DNA of 36,088 bases, from the NCBI RefSeq assembly GCF_030209355.1, contig NZ_JARVSF010000056.1, forward strand, positions 1-36,088. The letters are read 5' to 3'. This document shows positions 8,729-15,069 of this stretch, piece by piece (position 1 is the first letter of the stretch; each line of letters opens with the position of its first letter). This stretch comes from Pseudarthrobacter sp. fls2-241-R2A-127. GTDB lineage: Bacteria > Actinomycetota > Actinomycetes > Actinomycetales > Micrococcaceae. Both the position numbers and the translations under genes were made by a program. A model generated the notes under the pieces. That model was not told the origin of the DNA and made no database searches. It worked only from the letters and a program-made list of their open reading frames with translations.

Positions 8729-9554
8729 CGCGGAACTGCTCAGCCTCAGGGCCCTGGGCGAGACACCAGGCACGGAAGCCGACGCAGACCACCTGGCCAC
8801 CTGCCCGGAGTGCGCCGCAACCCTGCAGGGCTTCCAACGGGTCGCTGAGATCGCCACCCTGGAGCCTGCGGGCATCACGTTGGACCGGCCCAGCGCCCGG
8901 ACCTGGACGGCCATCCATCAGGCGCTCGGGCTTTCACCGGCCCTCGCCGCCGATCCCCTGGCCAGGCCCGGGGGCCAGGCTGACCAACCGGCTGCCCCAC
9001 CGGCTGAGGTGGAGACACCGTCAACGCCCGACGACGGCCTGGCCGCCGCACCCATTCCGCTGCGGCCAGGGGGCAAAAACCGGCGCCGCCCCCGGCTTTG
9101 GATGGCGGCCGCTGCCGCCGGGATCATCCTCGGCACGGCCGCCGGGTGGACCGCTGCGGGGGTCCTGGGGCAAGGGGGCACGCCGTCGGCCGCCCCCACC
9201 CAGTCAGGTCCGGTTGCACTGGTCCTGGCCGAAACGCCGCTGACTCCCCTGGCCGCGCATACTGGCAGCGGCGAAGCACAGGTGGAGCAACTCCCGGACG
9301 GGACCCGGCAACTCACCATCCGCCTCTCTGCTGAGAAGACCTCTGGGTACCGGCAGGTGTGGGTGGGCACCAGCGACCTCTCCGGAATGGTCAGCCTGGG
9401 GGTCCTGGCCGACGGCACGGGCACCTTTACCATCCCCACCGGCATCGACCTGGCCCAATATCCGGTGGTGGACATCTCAAACCAGGCGTACAACGGGAAT
9501 CCGGCACATTCGGACGACAGCGTCGCGCGGGGAAAGCTCAGCCCCAAGGCCTAA
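8715..9554 (+). CDS. Membrane-bound zinc anti-sigma factor (RskA-type)
   Basis: This 279-residue protein is the partner of the sigma factor it overlaps. The N-terminal anti-sigma domain carries the zinc motif H26-x3-C30-x2-C33. A Pro-rich linker follows, then one membrane segment at about 129-151 preceded by KNRRRPR. The outer domain (about 165-279) matches the RskA C-terminal pattern, with LTIRLSAEKTSGYRQVWV and a SLGVLADGTGTFTIP strand pair. It is expected to sequester the sigma factor at the membrane and release it by regulated proteolysis. The inducing signal cannot be inferred. Confidence 0.9.
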   Translation: MEHLDAELLSLRALGETPGTEADADHLATCPECAATLQGFQRVAEIATLEPAGITLDRPSARTWTAIHQALGLSPALAADPLARPGGQADQPAAPPAEVETPSTPDDGLAAAPIPLRPGGKNRRRPRLWMAAAAAGIILGTAAGWTAAGVLGQGGTPSAAPTQSGPVALVLAETPLTPLAAHTGSGEAQVEQLPDGTRQLTIRLSAEKTSGYRQVWVGTSDLSGMVSLGVLADGTGTFTIPTGIDLAQYPVVDISNQAYNGNPAHSDDSVARGKLSPKA

Positions 9555-9603
9555 AACGCGGACGTCCTGGCCACGGCGGCCCTCCAGCAGCCGGGATGGA
9601 TGC

Positions 9604-9723
9604 TTAGTGGTGGGTGAGCGCTGCAGCCACGACGGCGACGGTGAGGAGCAGGAGGACGGTCAGGACGGTGTAGCCCACCCACTTGGGACGGCCTTTGTGG
9701 GGGTTGATGTCGACATACGGCAT
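9604..9723 (-). CDS. Tiny membrane protein (39 aa)
   Basis: The frame starts at the ATG at 9723, one base after the TGA of the gene at 9725-9883. A short polar N-terminus (about 18 residues, MPYVDINPHKGRPKW) leads into a single hydrophobic helix at about 19-36 ending THH. The tight spacing suggests translational coupling with the upstream small gene. A longer frame from 9810 runs through that gene and is unlikely. No family was recognised. Confidence 0.55.
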   Translation of the reverse strand: MPYVDINPHKGRPKWVGYTVLTVLLLLTVAVVAAALTHH

Positions 9724-9724
9724 G

Positions 9725-9883
9725 TCAGCGCTTGTTACCTCGGGGTGCGGGACGGACGGGGATCCGGAGTGCGCGGCGCTTGAGCCGGAGCATCTGGTAG
9801 AGGACTGCAAAGGGGATCAACAAGGTGCCGAGCAGCGCGCAAAGCGCCATTGCGTAGTCGGAAAAAGCCACAACATTCTCCAT
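9725..9883 (-). CDS. Tiny membrane protein (52 aa)
   Basis: The start is taken at the ATG at 9883; an ATG at 9946 would add 21 residues. One hydrophobic helix lies at about 11-30 (YAMALCALLGTLLIPFAVLY) and a strongly basic tail follows, so the C-terminus is probably cytoplasmic. It is the first gene of a two-gene unit with the 39-residue protein. A direct-repeat motif shared with the exopolysaccharide operon lies about 70 bp upstream. Function is unknown. Confidence 0.5.
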   Translation of the reverse strand: MENVVAFSDYAMALCALLGTLLIPFAVLYQMLRLKRRALRIPVRPAPRGNKR

Positions 9884-9937
9884 TGGTGATAGTGAGCCCC
9901 CGCATAGACCCAACCATGAGTCGAAGAAATTGACAAA

Positions 9938-9966
9938 TTGAGTCAAAAACTCAAGCTTTCCTCAAG
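9938..9966 (-). promoter_or_regulatory. Candidate operator: CTCAAG-N5-CTCAAG direct repeat plus inverted repeat
   Basis: On the + strand CTCAAG occurs at 9950-9955 and 9961-9966, an 11-bp period, followed by AT. The same arrangement occurs at 27121-27139. An inverted repeat TTGAGT-N5-ACTCAA (9938-9954) overlaps it. An 11-bp direct repeat is the usual shape of sites for OmpR/PhoB-type response regulators. It lies upstream of the small genes read leftwards from 9883. Confidence 0.45.
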
Positions 9967-10097
9967 ATGCAGCAGCCTAAGCCTGCACGTGGCCACGATC
10001 GCATCAGGAGTCCTGTCAAAAGGTGCCGAGGCAGCATGGAACCACGCCCAGCCGCGCCAGTGGACGCACGACCTGGCCGTTGGCCTAGGCTGGGCTC

Positions 10098-10298
10098 ATG
10101 AATAACTCCAAGAGAGCTACGCTCATTTGGTCGCTGGGGGCAGTTATTTGTTCACTCCTGGGGGTCTACATCGCGCTGACATCCGCTGGCACCTGGTACC
10201 TCGTGCTTTCGGCCGCCATTGTTCTTCTGGCCGGCATTATGTTTGCTTCAAATGCAATCCTGACCATTCGCACGGCTGAAAAGCCCAACGCTTCATAG
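10098..10298 (+). CDS. Small two-helix membrane protein
   Basis: This is a 66-residue frame with two hydrophobic segments at about 8-28 and 33-55, short basic or polar ends and no charged residue within the helices. It stands alone between the tiny membrane gene pair and the Nudix gene. No family was recognised. The regular two-helix pattern and the ATG start make it a plausible real gene. Confidence 0.55.
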   Translation: MNNSKRATLIWSLGAVICSLLGVYIALTSAGTWYLVLSAAIVLLAGIMFASNAILTIRTAEKPNAS

Positions 10299-10427
10299 TC
10301 CGGTACGTCTACCACGGTCCGTGCCGATCGTTGCAATCATCTTCGCCTTCGCTGCCTCGGGTGCCCCGGCTTTGGTTGTGGTTGCCTTACGTGTTGAGAC
10401 CGTTTAGCCACTGAGAGACGGAGAACT

Positions 10428-11057
10428 GTGCCTGTCAGCGACACCTGGAACAAGATTCGAACCACGCCCGCCTACGAAGGCTTCGTGACGGTCAACCGCC
10501 AAACCTATGAAGAGCCGAGTGGGGCCGTGACTGAGTGGGACGTCATTGTCGGCCGTGACTCTGCAGCGACCCTTGCATTCACACCTGCAGCAAGTCACGT
10601 CGTCCTTTTTGAACAGTTCCGCGTAGGACCCGAGAAGTCACTACTCGAACTCCCCGGCGGATACCTCAATGACGCCGAGCAACCCATGGAGGCAGCTCTT
10701 CGAGAGCTACGGGAAGAAACCGGCTACCACTCAGAATCAGCCTTTTACGCTGGTTCAGAATGGTTTGCTGCGAACTCGTCACGACGTAAGCATCTTGTCA
10801 TCGCGGCCAACGCATCGGAAGAATTTGCAACGGCCTGGGATGAGTCTGAATCCGGCCACGTGCACCTTCTTCCTACCTCGGAACTCATGGATTTTCTTGT
10901 CAGCGGAGAACTCACTGACGCTGGTCTTGCCTGCCGCGGCCTTGCGGCCCTCGCCCGCAGCAATCCCGAAACCGAAGTACTCGCAGATCTGCGTGGCCGC
11001 ATCCTCCAACTCCTAACGGCCCCTTCGGCGCAGAGGCTGCCGGTAGGTAACGACTAA
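10428..11057 (+). CDS. Nudix hydrolase, ADP-ribose pyrophosphatase-like
   Basis: The 209-residue product contains a complete Nudix box, G-x5-E-x7-R-E-x2-E-E-x-G-Y, starting at Gly78 and ending at Tyr100. The glutamates of REETG bind the catalytic metal. An LPGGY turn precedes the box, as in ADP-ribose and nucleotide-sugar pyrophosphatases. The enzyme would cleave a nucleoside diphosphate linked to another moiety, and the exact substrate is not visible. The start is a GTG at 10428 with GGAG about 8 bases upstream. It converges with the DUF2306 gene, which ends 4 bp inside its 3' end. Confidence 0.92.
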   Translation: MPVSDTWNKIRTTPAYEGFVTVNRQTYEEPSGAVTEWDVIVGRDSAATLAFTPAASHVVLFEQFRVGPEKSLLELPGGYLNDAEQPMEAALRELREETGYHSESAFYAGSEWFAANSSRRKHLVIAANASEEFATAWDESESGHVHLLPTSELMDFLVSGELTDAGLACRGLAALARSNPETEVLADLRGRILQLLTAPSAQRLPVGND

Positions 11058-11542
11058 CGGTCGCTGCGGATGGACGAGGCTTTGCGAATCTGGACAATGC
11101 CGGTGATGGTTAGTGCAGCCGTACCGAGCAGGATGAGAATCAGCAGCCCCAGAATCGGGAGCTCATGAATGGCAAGCTGCGGAATACGGCGTGAGGGCAC
11201 TGACAGAACACCCACGAACGCTCCGAGCAGGCCAAAGTAGCTGCCGGTCATGAAACCGCGGTGCGCTTTGATGTTTCCCTTACGGATGGCCAAAAGTCCC
11301 GCGGTCAGCGTGCAAAACGTCAGTACGGAAAGTGCGTGGAGCCAATTGAACCCGCCATCTATGGTTCTGATACCAAACGACGTCAGCACCACGACATACA
11401 TTGAAACAACCCAAATTCGACCAACGATCCGATGAACTCTGCCGCCTTTAGGCCGGCTCAACAGGTTCACGGCGCCGAAGATCAGGGAATAACTGGCGGC
11501 GATGGCATGAAGTGAGATCAACACGGTCCAGGACGAAGGCAT
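11054..11542 (-). CDS. DUF2306-type membrane protein
   Basis: This is a membrane protein of about 162 residues with four hydrophobic segments. LHAIAASYSLIFGAVNLLSRPKGGRVHRIVGRIWV near the start is characteristic: the RPKG-x2-HR-x2-GR turn and the later KAHRGFM are the conserved histidine sites of the DUF2306 family. Function is unknown; heme or quinone association has been suggested for related four-helix proteins. The start at the ATG at 11542 keeps the conserved core. A frame to 11614 adds 24 polar residues with no conservation visible to me. Confidence 0.75.
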   Translation of the reverse strand: MPSSWTVLISLHAIAASYSLIFGAVNLLSRPKGGRVHRIVGRIWVVSMYVVVLTSFGIRTIDGGFNWLHALSVLTFCTLTAGLLAIRKGNIKAHRGFMTGSYFGLLGAFVGVLSVPSRRIPQLAIHELPILGLLILILLGTAALTITGIVQIRKASSIRSDR

Positions 11543-11615
11543 AGTCCGGAGCGTAGCGGATCGCCGCACGCTCTGCCGTCCGTTCGGGGATCCCTGCCGG
11601 ACGCCGGACGACATT

Positions 11616-11625
11616 TAGGATGGGA
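11616..11625 (+). promoter_or_regulatory. TAGGAT -10-like box upstream of the first GH26 gene
   Basis: TAGGATGGGA is found here and again at 17222-17231, each 25-40 bp upstream of a GH26 start. TAGGAT is a common actinobacterial -10 sequence. No convincing -35 was found. Confidence 0.4.
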
Positions 11626-11657
11626 GATAAAACCGCAGGCCACCAGGGGGTTCCGCT

Positions 11658-12938
11658 TTGCCTGAAGAGCAGTCCACGGACAATTCCGTGACCCGCCGGG
11701 GGGCCATGGCGGACCGGTTCAAGTCCTGGGCCCTCCCCACGGCGGCGGCGGTGCTGGCCGTGGGATTCGGGGTGGCCAGCATCTCCAGCGGGCTGGCTGA
11801 CCGGAACCGGAACACCTCGGCTGCAGACCAGAACCAAGCGACGGACCAAAGCCTGCCCGTCTGCGAGGTGGCGGACCGCGGGAGCCTGGTGCCGTCGTCG
11901 GGAGCGCTGTTTGGGGTGAACCTGGATCTGGCGGCCAAACCGCTGGCCCAATACGCCACGGAACTGGGGCACAAACCCGCCGTCAGCGTCTCTTTCGTGG
12001 ACTTCCCGTACACGGACCAGGACCGCACCAACCTGCAGCAGGCCGCGGCACAGATCCGCAACGACGGGCAGATGATGCTGCTGACCCTCGAACCCAAGAA
12101 CGGCCTGTCCGCAGTTACCCCTGACGCCATCGCCGGCCTGGTCAAGGACCTGGCGTCCATCAACGGCCAGGGCGTGCCGGTCATCGTCCGTTTTGGGCAC
12201 GAGATGAACGGCTTCTGGTTCCCGTGGGCGCAGCAGCCTGTTGAGTACCGCGCGGCCTTTACCGCGGTGGCCGACGCCGTGCACGCCGGCGCGCCGGGCT
12301 CGGCCATGATGTGGGCACCGTCCTATGCCGGCGGCTACGCCTACCCCGGCCGCCTCAATGACGCGCAGCCCGGGACGCCGGACTTCGCGGCCCTGGACAC
12401 GAACCACGACGGCGTCCTCACCATCGCGGATGACCCTTACGCCCCGTATTACCCCGGGGATGCCGCGGTGGACTGGGTGGGCCTGTCCCTTTTCCACTGG
12501 GGCGCCACCTACCCGTGGGGCGCCAACGCCGTGCCGGAGGCCAACAAGTTTGCGGACCAGCTCACCGGCAACTACAACGGCACCAACGGGGACGAGCGGC
12601 TCCTGCCGGACTTCTATGGCGAGTACGCGGTGAACCACAACAAGCCGCTGGCCATCCCGGGAACGGCTGCCCTGTACAACCCGGCGGCGGGCGGCCCGGC
12701 CGAGGCCGAGATCAAGCGGGCCTGGTGGGAGCAGGTGTTCGGTGCCCGGGCCCACGCGCAGTTCCCCCAGCTGAAGATGATCAACTGGTTCGAGTGGGAC
12801 AAGGACGAGGCAGAGGCGAAGGGCCGCATCGACTGGACGGTCACCAGCACCCCCGGCATCCGGGACGCTTTCACGGCGGCGCTGCCGGACTGGCTGCAGT
12901 ACGGCTCCGGGACCGGCTGCCGCCCGGCCGGGCCTTAA
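11658..12938 (+). CDS. Membrane-anchored GH26-type glycoside hydrolase with nucleophile Glu replaced by Gly
   Basis: This 426-residue protein starts at a TTG with AGGGGG upstream. A membrane anchor lies at about 24-45, then a GH26-like barrel facing outside. The acid/base pair HE is at 181-182, in VRFGHEMNG. The second catalytic Glu of GH26 enzymes is expected at the end of strand beta-7. The paralogue at 17255-18514 has it in NKPVAIPE, whereas here the segment reads NKPLAIPG, with Gly335 encoded by GGA at 12660-12662. If intact elsewhere, the protein probably binds polysaccharide rather than cutting it by the usual retaining mechanism. A DTNHDGVLTIAD loop at 247-258 has the spacing of an EF-hand calcium loop. 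GH26 enzymes cut mannans and some mixed beta-glucans; the substrate here is unknown. Confidence 0.85.
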   Translation: MPEEQSTDNSVTRRGAMADRFKSWALPTAAAVLAVGFGVASISSGLADRNRNTSAADQNQATDQSLPVCEVADRGSLVPSSGALFGVNLDLAAKPLAQYATELGHKPAVSVSFVDFPYTDQDRTNLQQAAAQIRNDGQMMLLTLEPKNGLSAVTPDAIAGLVKDLASINGQGVPVIVRFGHEMNGFWFPWAQQPVEYRAAFTAVADAVHAGAPGSAMMWAPSYAGGYAYPGRLNDAQPGTPDFAALDTNHDGVLTIADDPYAPYYPGDAAVDWVGLSLFHWGATYPWGANAVPEANKFADQLTGNYNGTNGDERLLPDFYGEYAVNHNKPLAIPGTAALYNPAAGGPAEAEIKRAWWEQVFGARAHAQFPQLKMINWFEWDKDEAEAKGRIDWTVTSTPGIRDAFTAALPDWLQYGSGTGCRPAGP

Positions 12939-13275
12939 ACCTGCTCACCGCCGAATTCTCGGTTCCGGTCGATATCGCCTGGGCCCCAGGAACACCACAA
13001 CTTCTAAGCCACGATGCAGTGCCGAAGCTGCAACCCAAGGGTTTCCTATATCCGGGGACACGAAGTGCCGACCCCTTCAGGGTCGGCTCATCACGGGCAC
13101 GGCCAACTATGCCTGCGTTGAGCCACCGAAGGGGGTGCTGCACCAGCCCGGAACCATTGGTGTCCGTCACGGATTAGTTCCTCCCAACAATTCGCAGCAA
13201 AAATTTGCTGGGCCGCTGGGGGCATGATGCTGCCGGATCGCATGCTGGACATACCAATGGCCTTGAGGAGGAAAA
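12939..13275. other. Intergenic stretch with one hairpin, no gene seen
   Basis: This 337-bp gap separates the first GH26 gene from the FHA gene. Apart from the hairpin at 13067-13087 and the AGGAGG ribosome-binding site at its right end, I see no convincing gene or RNA. The promoter for the FHA-kinase unit should lie here, but no clear boxes were found. Confidence 0.5.
13067..13087 (+). terminator. Hairpin terminator candidate downstream of the first GH26 gene
   Basis: GCCGACCC-CTTCA-GGGTCGGC is a perfect 8-bp stem with a 5-base loop, 129 bp after the GH26 stop. No U-tract follows. It probably separates GH26 transcription from the FHA-kinase unit. Confidence 0.55.
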
Positions 13276-14283
13276 GTGTTCACAGGTCTTCTTATTATTT
13301 CGGCGATGTTCCTGGTGCTGGCGGGAACTGGGCCACTCATGGTGCTGGGCTTCCATCGCTTTGTCAGCCACCGTTACCGCATCCCGGGAATCCTTGAATT
13401 GGCGCTGCAGATGATGGGACGCAGCGACGATGAGCCCACCTCCGTCGATGTGGTGATGAAGCGGATACGACGGCAAATCCCAGGACACTCCATCAAGTCC
13501 CTCGACCCAGGTATCAAGTTCATGTACCGGATCCACGTCCTGATGCTGGCATTGCCGGACTACGACCTCGTTTCGTCAACCGTCGGACTACGACAGTTCA
13601 GCCAGCACTACGCGGATTTCTATGCAGGAACTGCAATGAAGCATGGCTGGCACGGCGATTTGAGCCTTCCTTTGGAGGTTTATGTCCTTCCCGACGCTGG
13701 TGTCATGAGCAATCACCCGCGCTTGTCCGGAACCAAAGCGCCGAGCAACCATCAGCCATTCATGGTGGTGCCGTTGCTTCCGGAGTCTTTCAGTTCGTCA
13801 CACGCTCGCTCCGGGGACGAACGTAGCGAAGCACCAGGGCCTACCAGGGTGTCTGTAGGACCGGCGGCGACATTGCCCTATGGACCCGAGATGACGGCTG
13901 CAACTCGTTCCGAGGCAGGGGCCGCCCAGCATGTGCCGCCCGGCTCGAATCCCGCTGCAATTGACGCTGACAGTGGGGCGGGCGAGTGGATGAGGGACTT
14001 GCCGGCACCGCCCGCGCTGTGGCGCGAGGGACGCTTAATTGCCCGGCTCGAAGGCACCATTCGCGTCGGCCGTGGGAGTGAATGTGAAGTGTTCCTCAAG
14101 GACGCCACTGTTTCAAGGAGTCACGCCCAGCTAAGGGTGAGTCATGGTGTTTGGGTTCTGGTTCCGGAGGAGGGGAAGAACTCCTACGTGAACAGGGAAC
14201 TGGTGTCGGCCATAACTCCCCTGGTAGACGGCGATGTCTTGTCTTTCGCGGCCAGCCCGGAACTGCTTGAATTCCGTGCGTGA
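13276..14283 (+). CDS. Membrane-anchored FHA-domain protein (FhaA-like)
   Basis: The GTG start at 13276 follows a strong GAGGAGG ribosome-binding site. The 335-residue product has an N-terminal membrane segment at about 2-26. A middle region (about 90-140) carries DYD-x10-LRQFSQHYADFYAGTAMKHGWHGDL, weakly resembling the DUF3662 domain of FhaA. A disordered linker follows, then a canonical FHA domain at about 250-332. Phosphothreonine-binding residues are present: G265-R266, S280-R281-x-H283 and N306 in the YVN turn. FHA domains bind phosphothreonine, so it is a likely reader for the kinase three genes later. It is followed 91 bp later by the FHA-like gene. Confidence 0.88.
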   Translation: MFTGLLIISAMFLVLAGTGPLMVLGFHRFVSHRYRIPGILELALQMMGRSDDEPTSVDVVMKRIRRQIPGHSIKSLDPGIKFMYRIHVLMLALPDYDLVSSTVGLRQFSQHYADFYAGTAMKHGWHGDLSLPLEVYVLPDAGVMSNHPRLSGTKAPSNHQPFMVVPLLPESFSSSHARSGDERSEAPGPTRVSVGPAATLPYGPEMTAATRSEAGAAQHVPPGSNPAAIDADSGAGEWMRDLPAPPALWREGRLIARLEGTIRVGRGSECEVFLKDATVSRSHAQLRVSHGVWVLVPEEGKNSYVNRELVSAITPLVDGDVLSFAASPELLEFRA

Positions 14284-14374
14284 CATGGAAGCGCAACAAT
14301 CCCCGGTCGGAATGCCCGACGGTACATTGTCCTCAACAGCGGATTCGCGCGAGTCCATGGAAAGGAGCTGGACG

Positions 14375-15067
14375 GTGTTGATTACTGTTATCGATGACCG
14401 GACCAACACGACCAGGATCCTGAAGGAATATCAGTCGCTTGTTGTCGGCCGCTGCCCTCCCGACGCGGAGGGGTTGAGCCGATTGGAAATCGGGGGCGGC
14501 GGCGAGTTCGATTCCTTATCAGCCCATGCTGTGACGATTACCAACAATGACGACCGGGCAGTAATCATGAACCGGCAGAACGCCGGAGCGGGAAGCGTGT
14601 GGGTTTACTCCCACGGCCCCAAATGGCAGTCGATCGGGCCCGACGACCCATTTCCCATTCATCCGATGCCCACGACATCGGTGGTGAAGATTGAATTGTA
14701 CGGCGAGCCCTCGGGGACGCTGCGTCTCGTTATTAATGCCCGAGGGATGGTGATGGCTCCGCACACGCACACCACCCGTGACATGCACGCCAATGCTGCC
14801 GTGCAAAAGGACTGGGTCCTGGCCGTAAATGCTGTCGAATGCAACAACAGGGCAGGCACGAAAATGACGTTTTCGAACGCTAAGAAGTACTTCCTTGGCT
14901 ATAAAAACCAAAGGAACAACAGCCGTTTGTTCGAGGCGGCCTATCAGACCGCAGCCGAAATCCTCACGGGTGATCCCGGATGCAGCATGCCGTACCTGCT
15001 CAGTAAAGCAGCTCACGTTCTTGATGAAAGGCTTATCAAGCGGCTTATCGAAATGGAGGTGACCTGA
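14375..15067 (+). CDS. Divergent FHA-like protein with helical C-terminus
   Basis: The start is assigned to the GTG at 14375 because AAAGGAG (14361-14367) lies 7 bases upstream; ATGs at 14285 and 14357 would extend it. The product has about 230 residues. The N-terminal half keeps FHA spacing (SLVVGR, then SLSAHAVTITN, then a VWVYSHG turn), but the Ser-Arg-x-His motif reads LSAH, so phosphothreonine binding may be lost. The C-terminal part (about 125-230) is helical, with KMTFSNAKKYFLGYKNQ and a Lys/Arg-rich last helix, and could be a winged-helix-like or protein-binding module. It ends 2 bp before the kinase start, which uses the GGAGGT inside its last codons, so the two are coupled. Confidence 0.65.
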   Translation: MLITVIDDRTNTTRILKEYQSLVVGRCPPDAEGLSRLEIGGGGEFDSLSAHAVTITNNDDRAVIMNRQNAGAGSVWVYSHGPKWQSIGPDDPFPIHPMPTTSVVKIELYGEPSGTLRLVINARGMVMAPHTHTTRDMHANAAVQKDWVLAVNAVECNNRAGTKMTFSNAKKYFLGYKNQRNNSRLFEAAYQTAAEILTGDPGCSMPYLLSKAAHVLDERLIKRLIEMEVT

Positions 15068-15069
15068 CC

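Noticed and set aside
11448..12755. Minus-strand frame opposite the first GH26 gene
   Set aside because: Antisense to a clear glycoside hydrolase; no domain and no ribosome-binding site.
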